From the NCBI GenBank assembly GCA_900314225.1, contig OMUM01000080.1, positions 1 through 33,420 on the forward strand: a DNA stretch of 33,420 nt, read 5' to 3'. Below the pieces are notes generated by a model that saw only the letters and a list, made by a program, of their open reading frames with translations, made no database searches and was not told where the DNA came from. This stretch comes from an uncultured bacterium (GTDB taxonomy: Bacteria > Bacillota_I > Bacilli_A > RF39 > UBA660). This document shows, piece by piece, positions 1-8,162 of the stretch (position 1 is its first letter; the number at the start of each line of letters is the position of its first letter). Made by a program: the position numbers and the translations under genes.

Positions 1-1
1 C

Positions 2-40
2 TTTTGTAAGCAAAATATCAATGATAAATCACTTACAAAA
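2..40. repeat. 9-bp inverted repeat upstream of the first gene
   Basis: TTTTGTAAG at 2-10 and CTTACAAAA at 32-40 are perfect reverse complements separated by 21 bases. The repeat lies just before a strong GAGGAGGA ribosome binding site. No T-tract follows it, so an operator for the downstream regulator is a little more likely than a terminator. The window edge hides what lies upstream. Confidence 0.4.
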
Positions 41-64
41 ATTATTATACGAGGAGGAATAAAT

Positions 65-802
65 ATGAATGAAGATTCTAGAGAAAAAGAAAAATTAATT
101 ATAAATTATTTTTTTGAAAATCCTAATACTTATATTAGTGAAATGTCAAAAGATATTAATATACCAAAGTCTACTATTCAAAGATATTTAAGTAAAAATA
201 AAGATAAGATAATACCTGGTTTAGGGGTAACTATTGGTGTGCAACTTGAAAGAAATAAAAATAGTGGTCAAAGGAAAGGTGGTATTAATTCTTTTAAAAA
301 TAATTATGCTACAAAAGATAGCAGTGGAAGATTTACTGGTAGTATTAAAACTACTTCTTTAGTGGATAAAGAAGAAAAAAAGAAAAGTGATATTTATAAA
401 ATTTATATGTTGCTAATAAAAAATCCTACTAAAACTTTGAATGAATTAGTACAAGAATTAAGTGATGCAGAAATATATTCTAGAGATTATGTCTATGATT
501 GTTTAACTGATAAAAGGATAAATGAAATTATTGGATTTGAAGCTGCAACGAAAGTTAAAGAAATATTGAAAAAAAATAGACTATCATTTTTTAGGAAGAT
601 AGAAGGCTTTAACATTAATGATTTACTTCAAACTAGTGACTTGACTGAACAAGAAAGAAAAATTTTAGAGTTACGAATGAAAAATAAATCTTTAGATGAA
701 ATTGCTGATGAATTAAATTTATCTCGCAGTGCAGTCTTAAAACATGAGAATAGAGCAATAGAAAAAATTCAAAGCAAAATAATTACAGGTACTGAGAAGT
801 AA
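65..802 (+). CDS. HTH regulator with a C-terminal sigma-70 region 4-like domain
   Basis: This 245-residue protein looks like a DNA-binding regulator built from three helix-turn-helix segments. The N-terminal part (about 8-45) has an HTH ending in PKSTIQRYLSKNKDKI. A second HTH-like segment (about 112-165) contains SRDYVYDCLTDKR. The C-terminal part (about 192-238) reads LTEQERKILELR, then SLDEIADELNLSRSAV, which is the pattern of sigma-70 region 4 or LuxR-type HTHs. The first two segments recall SpoIIID-type HTHs, but I cannot assign a family. There is no region 2, so it is not a complete sigma factor. The start has a GAGGAGGA ribosome binding site 6 bases upstream. Its stop overlaps the hemW start (TAATG), so the two are co-translated. 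Targets are unknown. Confidence 0.7.
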   Translation: MNEDSREKEKLIINYFFENPNTYISEMSKDINIPKSTIQRYLSKNKDKIIPGLGVTIGVQLERNKNSGQRKGGINSFKNNYATKDSSGRFTGSIKTTSLVDKEEKKKSDIYKIYMLLIKNPTKTLNELVQELSDAEIYSRDYVYDCLTDKRINEIIGFEAATKVKEILKKNRLSFFRKIEGFNINDLLQTSDLTEQERKILELRMKNKSLDEIADELNLSRSAVLKHENRAIEKIQSKIITGTEK

Positions 803-1902
803 TGTTAAAATCTTGCTATATTCATATACCATTTTGTGATAATATTTGCTCTTATTGTGATTTTCCTAAAATATTTTATAAAAAAGATATTGTTGATAAG
901 TATTTAGATGCATTAGATAAAGAGATAACTAATTTTTATCAAGGTGATATATTAGATACTATTTATATTGGAGGAGGAACACCTAGTTCATTATCTTTAG
1001 AACAATTAAATAAATTATTTAGAATATTAGATAAATTAAATAAAAGTAAAAATATAGAGTATACTATTGAAGGAAATTTTGATAGTATAAATAAAGAAAA
1101 ATTGAATTTATACAAAAAATATGGTGTAAATAGATTATCTTTTGGATTAGAGTCTATTGATAGTAATAATTTAGAATTATTAGACAGAGTAGTAGATAAA
1201 AATAAAGTAATTAATATTATTAATTATTCTAAAAAAATAGGTCTAAATAATATTAATGTTGATTTAATATATGCAATTCCAGGTGAGACAATTAGTATTT
1301 TAGAAAATGATTTATCTTTTATATTAGAATTAGATGTTCCTCATATATCAACTTATTCTTTAATAATAGAAGATCATACTAAATTAAAAGTTAATAAAAT
1401 CTTGAATATTTCTGAAGATCTAGATTATAAAATGTATAAAATTATTTGTAATAAATTAAAAAATAATAATTATATTCATTATGAAATAAGTAATTTTGCT
1501 AAAGGAGGCTATGAGTCATATCATAATACTAATTATTGGAATAATAATGAATATTATGGGTTTGGTTTAGGAGCAAGCTCCTATTTAAATAATATTCGTA
1601 GTACTAATACTAGATCTATTAATAAATATTTAAATAATGATTATTCCAAAGATTTTGAATACCTTTCTAAAAAGGATATTATGGAATATGAAGTTATTTT
1701 AAATTTACGTAAGAAAGATGGTATTAATTTACTAATTTTTTATAATAAGTATAATATTGAATTAATTAATGTTTATGATTATAGTAGTTTATTATTAGAT
1801 AAATTACTTGTTCTTGATGAAAATAATCTTCACATATGTGAAGATAAATGGTATATTAGTAATGAAATAATTGTTAGATTATTAGGATGTGAAGTAAAAT
1901 GA
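802..1902 (+). CDS. hemW: HemW-like radical SAM protein
   Basis: A 366-residue radical SAM protein of the HemN/HemW family. The iron-sulfur motif CxxxCxxC is C12, C16, C19 (CDNICSYC), preceded by the typical YIHIPFC start of the family. A GGGTPSSL motif near residue 58 belongs to the SAM-binding barrel. Length fits HemW (about 370-400) rather than the longer HemN. Members with the CxxxCxxC spacing are thought to be heme chaperones or heme-binding proteins, not coproporphyrinogen dehydrogenases. In Bacillus the gene sits by hrcA-dnaK, but here it lies between a regulator and an HD hydrolase, with a 1-base overlap upstream and a 4-base ATGA overlap downstream, so the three form one operon. No other heme genes are visible in the window. 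Confidence 0.85.
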   Translation: MLKSCYIHIPFCDNICSYCDFPKIFYKKDIVDKYLDALDKEITNFYQGDILDTIYIGGGTPSSLSLEQLNKLFRILDKLNKSKNIEYTIEGNFDSINKEKLNLYKKYGVNRLSFGLESIDSNNLELLDRVVDKNKVINIINYSKKIGLNNINVDLIYAIPGETISILENDLSFILELDVPHISTYSLIIEDHTKLKVNKILNISEDLDYKMYKIICNKLKNNNYIHYEISNFAKGGYESYHNTNYWNNNEYYGFGLGASSYLNNIRSTNTRSINKYLNNDYSKDFEYLSKKDIMEYEVILNLRKKDGINLLIFYNKYNIELINVYDYSSLLLDKLLVLDENNLHICEDKWYISNEIIVRLLGCEVK

Positions 1903-2480
1903 ATATAGAAGAATTATTTAAAGATGAATTAAATTATATAAAGAGTGAAGATTTAAAAAAGTCATTAGTTGTAATATTAAAATCATTACCTGACTATTGG
2001 TATAGTGTACCAGCTTCTTCTACAGGAAAATATCATCCAGAATATGCTTTAGGAGAGGGTGGCTTACTCAGACATTCTAAGGCTGCTATGAGGATTGGCT
2101 ATGAGTTATTATCTGATCCAGTTATAGGTGAAAAATATAATGAACATGAGAAAGATTTATTACTTATATCTTTGCTTGTTCATGATGGATTAAAGAGTGG
2201 TAATCCTAAAGAAAAATATACTAGGTTTGATCATCCTATATTAATGGCTAATTATATATTAGAAAATAAAGATAGAATTGGTTTATGTGAGGAAGATGCC
2301 AAATTATGTGCTGATGTTATAAAGACTCATATGGGTTATTGGACTACGGATTATAATGGAGTTGAAGTTTTAGAAAAACCTAAGACTAAATATCAAAACT
2401 TTGTTCATATGTGTGACTATCTAGCCAGTCGTAAATGTATTTTAATCCCTTTTGATAGTAATAATAATATAAGTGCTTAA
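1899..2480 (+). CDS. HD-domain phosphohydrolase
   Basis: A 193-residue soluble protein with the metal ligands of the HD superfamily: H59 (LLRHS), H95-D96 (LLVHDGLKSG), H112 (FDHPI), H144 (IKTHMGYW) and a final D173 (MCDYLASR). The H...HD...H...H...D spacing suggests a two-metal HD site, as in nucleotide or dinucleotide phosphohydrolases. The substrate cannot be read from the sequence. It overlaps hemW by four bases and ends inside a terminator hairpin, so it closes the operon. YqeK (Ap4A hydrolase) was considered, but its typical motif arrangement was not evident. Confidence 0.8.
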   Translation: MNIEELFKDELNYIKSEDLKKSLVVILKSLPDYWYSVPASSTGKYHPEYALGEGGLLRHSKAAMRIGYELLSDPVIGEKYNEHEKDLLLISLLVHDGLKSGNPKEKYTRFDHPILMANYILENKDRIGLCEEDAKLCADVIKTHMGYWTTDYNGVEVLEKPKTKYQNFVHMCDYLASRKCILIPFDSNNNISA

Positions 2481-2491
2481 GGCACTTTTTC
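2471..2491 (+). terminator. Rho-independent terminator of the hemW operon
   Basis: AAGTGC (2471-2476) pairs with GCACTT (2482-2487), followed by a short T-tract. The stop codon of the HD gene (2478-2480) lies in the loop. Confidence 0.7.
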
Positions 2492-2510
2492 TATTGTAAT
2501 TTATAGGCTC

Positions 2511-2539
2511 TTGTAATAAATTTAAAAATTTGTTAATAT
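2511..2539 (+). promoter_or_regulatory. Promoter of the membrane protein-tmk pair
   Basis: TTGTAA at 2511-2516, a 17-base spacer, and TAATAT at 2534-2539 preceded by TGT (extended -10). A GGAGG ribosome binding site follows just downstream. Confidence 0.55.
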
Positions 2540-2563
2540 TATTATGATGGAGGAAAATAATTA

Positions 2564-3118
2564 ATGACTAAGAAAAGAAAGATATCAAAAAAAAGACAAT
2601 ATATATTAAAAAAACAAAAAAAATTATTATTTTTGTGTATTTTTTTATTAATAATAGTCATTATTTTAGCTTATATTATTTTTAAAACAAATTTGCTTGA
2701 ACAAAAAATAAATGATAAATTCGTTAGATATATTTCTTTTAATAATGCTAACACAACAGATATTTTAAAAATTTCTAATTTACAAAGGAAGAGTAATTAT
2801 CATGGTAAGGGAGTTTTAAATAATTCTTATGTTAAATTTAATGTTGATGGTGAGAAGAATTCTAAATTTGATATAGTCGTTTATCCAATTGGTATGAAAA
2901 TAGATGAAAGAAATATATATTATTATTTAACAGATTCTAATGATAAAAAAATTGAATTCGATAATTTGAGTAATAAAGCTGTTTCTTCGGATAGTGGAAG
3001 AATTATTTATACAAATAAAATAAGTAATGATAAATATAAATTAAAAATGTGGGTAAATAGTAAATATAAAGGTAGTATTAAAAATGTTTCATATGAAATA
3101 AAAATAAAACCATGCTAG
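2564..3118 (+). CDS. Single-pass membrane protein with a small extracytoplasmic domain
   Basis: I do not recognise this 184-residue protein. It starts with a very basic stretch (about 1-21), then one strongly hydrophobic segment (about 22-42), then a 140-residue domain rich in alternating polar and aromatic residues that looks beta-stranded. The positive-inside rule places the C-terminal domain outside the cell. It ends in Lys-Pro-Cys. It has its own promoter and a GGAGG site, and lies 10 bases before the dTMP kinase gene, with which it is probably co-transcribed. No catalytic motif is evident. Confidence 0.65.
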   Translation: MTKKRKISKKRQYILKKQKKLLFLCIFLLIIVIILAYIIFKTNLLEQKINDKFVRYISFNNANTTDILKISNLQRKSNYHGKGVLNNSYVKFNVDGEKNSKFDIVVYPIGMKIDERNIYYYLTDSNDKKIEFDNLSNKAVSSDSGRIIYTNKISNDKYKLKMWVNSKYKGSIKNVSYEIKIKPC

Positions 3119-3128
3119 GAGGAATATT

Positions 3129-3797
3129 ATGGCAGGTAAAATTATTGTAATTGAAGGTACTGATTGTTCTGGAAAGGAAACGCAATCTAAATTGCTTGAA
3201 GAAAGACTAAATAAAGAGGGTAAGAAATGTATTAGATTTGGGTTTCCAATGTATGATACACCAACAGGAAAGATTGTTGGAGGTGCTTATCTTGGTAAAC
3301 CAGAAATTGGGCCTAGTTTATTTAGAGAGGGTGCTGTTAATGTTGATCCTCATGTAATTTCGTTATATTATGCCGCCGATAGAAAATATAATTTACCAAA
3401 AATACAAAAATATTTAGATAAAGATTATTATGTGATTTTAGATAGATATACTACTTCTAATTTAGCTCATCAAGGAAGCAAGATTCATGATAAGGAAGAA
3501 AGATTTAATATGTATCAGTGGATTGATAAATTAGAGTATTGGTTATTAGGCCTTCCAAAACCAAATAAAACTATATTTTTACATGTGCCATTAGATTATA
3601 CTTTAGAACTTAGAAAGAATAGAGAGTTTATTGATGAACACGAGGCATCACCTGAATATTTAAAAAGAGCTGAAGAATCTTATTTAGAATTATCAGAATT
3701 ATATAATTGGGATAAAATTGAATGTATAAGAGATAATAAATTACGAAGTGTTGAAGATATAAATAATGAAATTATTAAAAAAATAGAAGATATGTAA
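3129..3797 (+). CDS. tmk: dTMP kinase (thymidylate kinase family)
   Basis: A 222-residue P-loop nucleoside monophosphate kinase, predicted to phosphorylate dTMP to dTDP in the cytoplasm. The P-loop region reads EGTDCSGKETQ (residues 9-19), followed by the DRY motif (D105-R106-Y107, DRYTTSNLAHQGSK) of thymidylate kinases. Length suits the family. The Walker A residue after the lysine, usually Thr or Ser and a magnesium ligand, is Glu17. This GKE variant marks a subfamily seen in some Clostridia and Mollicutes-like bacteria (from memory, not checked). The AGGAGG ribosome binding site lies at the end of the preceding gene, and the 3' end forms a terminator shared with convergent pilB. Another deoxynucleoside kinase activity is possible. 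Confidence 0.8.
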   Translation: MAGKIIVIEGTDCSGKETQSKLLEERLNKEGKKCIRFGFPMYDTPTGKIVGGAYLGKPEIGPSLFREGAVNVDPHVISLYYAADRKYNLPKIQKYLDKDYYVILDRYTTSNLAHQGSKIHDKEERFNMYQWIDKLEYWLLGLPKPNKTIFLHVPLDYTLELRKNREFIDEHEASPEYLKRAEESYLELSELYNWDKIECIRDNKLRSVEDINNEIIKKIEDM

Positions 3798-3815
3798 TTA
3801 TATCTTCTATTTTTA
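3779..3815. terminator. Bidirectional terminator between tmk and pilB
   Basis: A 14-15 bp perfect stem (left arm 3779-3793, right arm 3800-3814) with a 6-base loop has an A-run on one side and a T-run on the other. It carries the stop codons of both convergent genes, so it can end transcription in both directions. Confidence 0.85.
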
Positions 3816-5843
3816 TATATTTGGTTTCAATGGTGTGTTATTATTTGATGTATTTTTGGTTTCTATTGTAGTAGTAGGTGAGATTGGACTTGTTTGTCCA
3901 GTTGAATAGATATATCCTGTATTTGAATAATAATTTTGTAGAGAATTATTTGGTTTATATACTGGTATAGTTGAATTACTTTGAATGTTTTGATTATTAT
4001 TTAGATTTTGTTTTATTTCTTTTGCTTGCGCATAACTATTAATAGGTTTGTTCATTGTTGTATTTGTTATAACTGGTTCTATATTTTGCATTTGATTTTG
4101 TTGTGTTGTTGATGTTAAGTTATTAGTGCTTTTTGAATTTGTTGTGTTAATTATTGTAACATTTGACTTAACAGGATTTTGTTGAATATTTTGATTATTT
4201 GCTTTTTGTGTTGCAGGTATTTCTGTTGGCATTGTCGTTGGAGATTTTACTTTGCCTTCAATGATTGCAGTAGCTGTTTTAACGTTAGGCGTTACAACAC
4301 TATTTGTTTGTGTAGCTATTGTTTTATAATTTTTTTGATTATTGTCAATTATTGTTGAGTATCCTTTAACTGGAACTACATTTTCTGTTTTTTTATTATT
4401 TGTTTGAGTATCATTAAAGTCACTAGCACTAAAAGCTGGAGGTTTCATTAGATTAGAAATATTATTTTTGTCATTTTTTGGAATATTTGAATCTATTAAG
4501 CTATCACTTTCTTCATAATCATTATTACTAATTTCGGCATTTTTTGGAATGATTTTTTTCATGAAGTCACTAATTTCAGCTTCATAAGCATCATCATCTT
4601 CTTCTTCAGTTTCAATTTCAATATTTCTATATACTTCTTCGAATGATGTTTGGCCATTATAACATTTAATTAAAGCATCTTGTAGCATAGTTATAGTTTT
4701 ACCTGTATATACCATTTTAGCTAAGTCTTTTTTATCAAGATTTGGATTATTTAAGGCTGCTCTTATATCATCATCTAATTCAAGTACTTCGTGGAAAGCT
4801 ATACGACCATGATATCCCTTACGACAATGTTCACAGCCTTTTGGATTCGCATCCCAAATCATTGGCACATTCATATGCATAAATTTTTTAAAAACTTTTT
4901 TTTCATAAGGAGTAGTTTCTCTTTGAAAACGGCAGTCTGGACATAACATTTTAGCAAGTCTTTGAGAAATTATTCCAGTTAGTGCTGTTGATAATAAGTA
5001 TCTTTCAACATTCATATCTAGAAGTCTTTCAACTGTTGCTAATGCATTGTTAGTATGGATAGTTGATAATACTAAGTGTCCTGTGATGGAAGCACGAACA
5101 GCAATTTGGGCTGTTTCTGAATCACGAATTTCTCCTATTAGAATTATGTTAGGGTCTTGTCTTAAGATTGAACGTAGTGCTGCGGCAAATGTCATTCCAA
5201 TATCTGCGTTGACTTGAACTTGATTTATGCCTTCAATATTCATTTCAATTGGGTCTTCTACTGTTATAATATTTTTTTCCGGTTTATTAAGTTCTTGTAG
5301 AATAGAGTAAGTTGTTGTTGATTTACCTGAACCAGTAGCACCTGTTGTTAATATTATTCCGTTAGGTATTTCCATCATTCTTTTAACTTTTTTAAGATTA
5401 TCAGGATGGAAGCCTAGACTCTCAATACCTTGCATACTTCTTGTATAATCCAAAATACGAATAACGATTTTTTCTCCTTCATTTAATGGCAATGAAGATA
5501 CACGCATATCTAAGTATGTTCCACCAAATTCTCCTTTGATAGCTCCATCTTGTGGTAGACGAGATTCCGTTATATTCATGTTAGCAAGTAATTTTAGTCT
5601 TGTTGTTAAATTCTTTTCATAGGCTTTAGGAACAAATGTATAGTCTTGGCATTCACCATCAATTCTAAATCTAACCATCATTCCATTTTCACGTGGATCA
5701 AAATGAATATCTGAGGCTTTATGTTTTGAGGCTGCAATTATAATATAGTCTGCTACTTGAGTAACAGGTGTTTTTGTAAAATCAAAAGAAACCATGAAAC
5801 TTTCTGTTCCTTTTTGAACACGTTTAACATCAAATTGTATCAT
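3813..5843 (-). CDS. pilB: Type IV pilus assembly ATPase PilB (GspE family) with a long low-complexity tail
   Basis: The 676-residue motor ATPase predicted to power pilin polymerisation at the inner face of the membrane. Visible motifs are Walker A GATGSGKST (168-176), an Asp box VEDPIE (195-200), Walker B IILIGEIRD (233-241), a His box around TIHTNNA (261-267), and a zinc tetracysteine (C301, C304, C337, C340). The N-terminal N1 domain of classical PilB is missing: the protein begins almost directly with the N2 domain. After about residue 410 comes an acidic linker (EEEDDD) and then some 240 residues rich in Asn, Thr, Gln and Pro, absent from typical family members. It is divergent from two minor prepilin genes. 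pilC, pilT and prepilin peptidase are not in the window. Confidence 0.9.
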   Translation of the reverse strand: MIQFDVKRVQKGTESFMVSFDFTKTPVTQVADYIIIAASKHKASDIHFDPRENGMMVRFRIDGECQDYTFVPKAYEKNLTTRLKLLANMNITESRLPQDGAIKGEFGGTYLDMRVSSLPLNEGEKIVIRILDYTRSMQGIESLGFHPDNLKKVKRMMEIPNGIILTTGATGSGKSTTTYSILQELNKPEKNIITVEDPIEMNIEGINQVQVNADIGMTFAAALRSILRQDPNIILIGEIRDSETAQIAVRASITGHLVLSTIHTNNALATVERLLDMNVERYLLSTALTGIISQRLAKMLCPDCRFQRETTPYEKKVFKKFMHMNVPMIWDANPKGCEHCRKGYHGRIAFHEVLELDDDIRAALNNPNLDKKDLAKMVYTGKTITMLQDALIKCYNGQTSFEEVYRNIEIETEEEDDDAYEAEISDFMKKIIPKNAEISNNDYEESDSLIDSNIPKNDKNNISNLMKPPAFSASDFNDTQTNNKKTENVVPVKGYSTIIDNNQKNYKTIATQTNSVVTPNVKTATAIIEGKVKSPTTMPTEIPATQKANNQNIQQNPVKSNVTIINTTNSKSTNNLTSTTQQNQMQNIEPVITNTTMNKPINSYAQAKEIKQNLNNNQNIQSNSTIPVYKPNNSLQNYYSNTGYIYSTGQTSPISPTTTIETKNTSNNNTPLKPNI

Positions 5844-5968
5844 AATTTCAACCCCTTTTTGCTGAACTTTAATACATATTTAATAATTTTGAAAATTCTA
5901 ACTATGGTGTTTTACTAAAATATATTATATAATAATTTTAAGGTAATAGCAAGAAAAGAGGTTGTTAA

Positions 5969-6568
5969 ATGGTAAAAAAAAATTATAAGTTAAATAATCA
6001 TGGTTTTGTTCTTGCTGAAACTTTAGTTGTTAGTGTTTTTCTTACAATAATGTTTACCATGATTTATTCTAACTATTACCCAATAATTGGGGAATATGAA
6101 AAAAGAGAAAATTATGATGATGTTGATAGTGAGTATGCTGCATATTGGATTAAAGAATTAATTGAAGATCCATATTATGATTCTTCTAATGATAATTTTA
6201 AAAAATTAGATACTGATACTTATTTTCAATTTAAATGTAGTGACTTTACTGGGTCAAGTAAAAAAAATTTATGTATAAATTTAGTTAAAGCATTCCAAAT
6301 AAATTGTATATCTGATAATAATTGTCAAATATATGTTACAAAATATCAAATTGGTGATCCAACAGGTGGAACAAATAATTTTAAATATACGGTAAAAAAT
6401 GCTCCAAAAGGTACATTTTCAAGTGGCTTTAAAGATTATGTTGCTTATTTGCAAAATTTTAAAATTGAGTCTAGATTTGGTTCTAAATATAGGGTGTTTT
6501 TGGTTATTAAACATCAAGAAGATTATAACAATTATTTAACATATTCGAATATTGAGGTGAATAGGTAA
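5969..6568 (+). CDS. Minor type IV prepilin-like protein
   Basis: A 199-residue prepilin. The class III signal reads KLNNHG, then FVLAETLVVSVFL: cleavage after G12 leaves Phe at +1 and Glu at +5, the key residues for prepilin peptidase and filament assembly. A roughly 20-residue hydrophobic helix follows, then a soluble domain with four cysteines. It is divergent from pilB and overlaps the next prepilin gene by one base (TAATG), so the two are made together. It probably acts as a pseudopilin or minor pilin priming the fibre. It shares no close sequence identity with the tandem pilins at the end of the window. Confidence 0.75.
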   Translation: MVKKNYKLNNHGFVLAETLVVSVFLTIMFTMIYSNYYPIIGEYEKRENYDDVDSEYAAYWIKELIEDPYYDSSNDNFKKLDTDTYFQFKCSDFTGSSKKNLCINLVKAFQINCISDNNCQIYVTKYQIGDPTGGTNNFKYTVKNAPKGTFSSGFKDYVAYLQNFKIESRFGSKYRVFLVIKHQEDYNNYLTYSNIEVNR

Positions 6569-7230
6569 TGAAGATAGTCAAATTAAATAATAAAGGTATA
6601 ACTACTATAGAAGTTATTATTTCATTTGTTATAATTGTTATAATTGCTTCATCTCTTTTTAATACAATTTCGGCATATAATCAAAAAAGATTAATAGAAA
6701 ATTATAAATCTAAAATTTATACTTATAAAAATACTTTAACTAAGACAATAGAAGATGATTTTGTAAAGATTGGATTAACTTCTGTAAATTATACTAGGAA
6801 TTTGCAAGATAATATGATAGTTAATCAATTAGACTGTACATTGAAAGATGGTACAACACGAAGATTAATTATTAAGCAAAGATTTACTCGCTCTGATATG
6901 CATCCAGATGGAAGTGTAAATTCTGGTGATTATTTTATGATTGAATATGGAAAATCTGATTTAACTAAAAGTTCTAAACAAGACCAAAATGCCAATTTAA
7001 CTGAATATCCATTGCCTGATTTGGGACATTATACTGCTAAATACAAAGGTGTTGATGGACAATCTGCATTAGATTTAACTATTAATAAAGTTAGCGTTTC
7101 ATTAGAAAATGATAGTGCAACTAAAAATGCTAATGTTTTGGCTCTCCATATTGGTTTTTATCATCCTGAATTATTGACAAGATATGGTATTAATATTGTT
7201 ACTCCAATAAATTATGTTGCAAGTGATTGA
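6568..7230 (+). CDS. Minor type IV prepilin-like protein
   Basis: A 220-residue protein with a class III signal: KLNNKG, then ITTIEVIISFVIIVIIAS. Cleavage after G10 gives Ile at +1 and Glu at +5, and the hydrophobic N-terminal helix runs to about residue 32. The remainder is a soluble pilin head without recognisable subdomains. Translation is coupled to the preceding minor prepilin by a one-base overlap. The gene ends 6 bases from the convergent ylbJ-like gene without a strong terminator between them. Confidence 0.72.
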   Translation: MKIVKLNNKGITTIEVIISFVIIVIIASSLFNTISAYNQKRLIENYKSKIYTYKNTLTKTIEDDFVKIGLTSVNYTRNLQDNMIVNQLDCTLKDGTTRRLIIKQRFTRSDMHPDGSVNSGDYFMIEYGKSDLTKSSKQDQNANLTEYPLPDLGHYTAKYKGVDGQSALDLTINKVSVSLENDSATKNANVLALHIGFYHPELLTRYGINIVTPINYVASD

Positions 7231-7236
7231 TTATAA

Positions 7237-8121
7237 TCATAAAGTACATAAAAATAGGTAAATTATTATTGCAAGTATTGTTCCTATGATTCTTCCATAA
7301 AAAAAGTATTTATATTTAATTTTAGTTTTCGTAAGAATACTTTTTGTTTGTAAATGTATACTTATTCCTCCAATTGATAAAAATATTAAGATTAATAGTC
7401 CTCTTAAAAAAATATTATTAATTATAATACTTGAGTATATTCCTTTAGTTAGATCAAATAGTCCACATACAATAACATAATTTATTCCTCTAAATTTAAA
7501 AATATTAAGTATCATTGAAGAAATTAAATCAAAGAATAGTGATGTACCATAAATTATAATTATTGTTTTAAATGAATTGTTAATTTCTTTTATTAAGTTA
7601 TTGGCAAAATCATTAATAATATTACTATTTAAAGTATAGTAATTTTTCTTACTATATATAATCATAATAATTAGATTACTTAATAGTAGGGATAATAAAA
7701 TATTTCTATTAATTGTTTTATTATTAATTATTATATTCAATGTACTTGTTATAAATAATGGATTTGGAAAATGAGAAAACATTAGTATTTTATTAGCGGT
7801 TTCTAAATTAATAATTTCTCTATCTAATAAATCTTTAGCATATTTAGCTCCACTTGGATAACCATTAATCATGCTTATAATATAAACAAATAAATTAATG
7901 TTTTTTATATGTAATGAATTATTTATATATTCAATTATTCCATAATCAATTAATAAACCAATAATTATATAAAAAGTAAAACTTACAGGAAATAATCTTG
8001 TTAGAAATAGTTTTGAATAATCTAAGACATTATCTATAATCAGATTATTATTAAGTAGATAATATACTAAAATAAATAATAAAATGATATTTATAAATCT
8101 ATTTTTATAGTTTTTTTTCAT
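7237..8121 (-). CDS. ylbJ: YlbJ/SpoVV-like Gate-domain membrane transporter
   Basis: A 294-residue protein with about seven to eight hydrophobic segments. The motif NGYPSGAKYAKDLL, then ETANKILMFSHFPNPLFI (about residues 86-124), is the signature of the YlbJ family (nucleoside recognition/Gate domain). In Bacillus subtilis that protein, also called SpoVV, moves dipicolinic acid into the forespore. It lies head to head with a ylbL-like protease, which keeps the Bacillus ylbJ-ylbL proximity but with altered orientation. It is shorter than the Bacillus protein (about 400), so a substrate other than dipicolinate is possible. No dipicolinate synthesis genes are visible. The family call rests on the motif and the neighbour. 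Confidence 0.7.
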   Translation of the reverse strand: MKKNYKNRFINIILLFILVYYLLNNNLIIDNVLDYSKLFLTRLFPVSFTFYIIIGLLIDYGIIEYINNSLHIKNINLFVYIISMINGYPSGAKYAKDLLDREIINLETANKILMFSHFPNPLFITSTLNIIINNKTINRNILLSLLLSNLIIMIIYSKKNYYTLNSNIINDFANNLIKEINNSFKTIIIIYGTSLFFDLISSMILNIFKFRGINYVIVCGLFDLTKGIYSSIIINNIFLRGLLILIFLSIGGISIHLQTKSILTKTKIKYKYFFYGRIIGTILAIIIYLFLCTL

Positions 8122-8136
8122 ATTTTCTCTTTTCTT

Positions 8137-8145
8137 TGTTATAAT
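8137..8145 (+). promoter_or_regulatory. Extended -10 promoter of the ylbL-like operon
   Basis: TGTTATAAT at 8137-8145, with no clear -35. The expected start of transcription falls at about 8152, the first base of the AGGTG ribosome binding site, giving a leader of about 11 bases. Confidence 0.55.
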
Positions 8146-8162
8146 TATTTTAGGTGAAAATA

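Noticed and set aside
7227..7236. GATTATAATC palindrome between the second minor prepilin and ylbJ as a terminator
   Set aside because: The stem is only 5 bp of mostly A-T pairs with no loop or T-tract, too weak to call.
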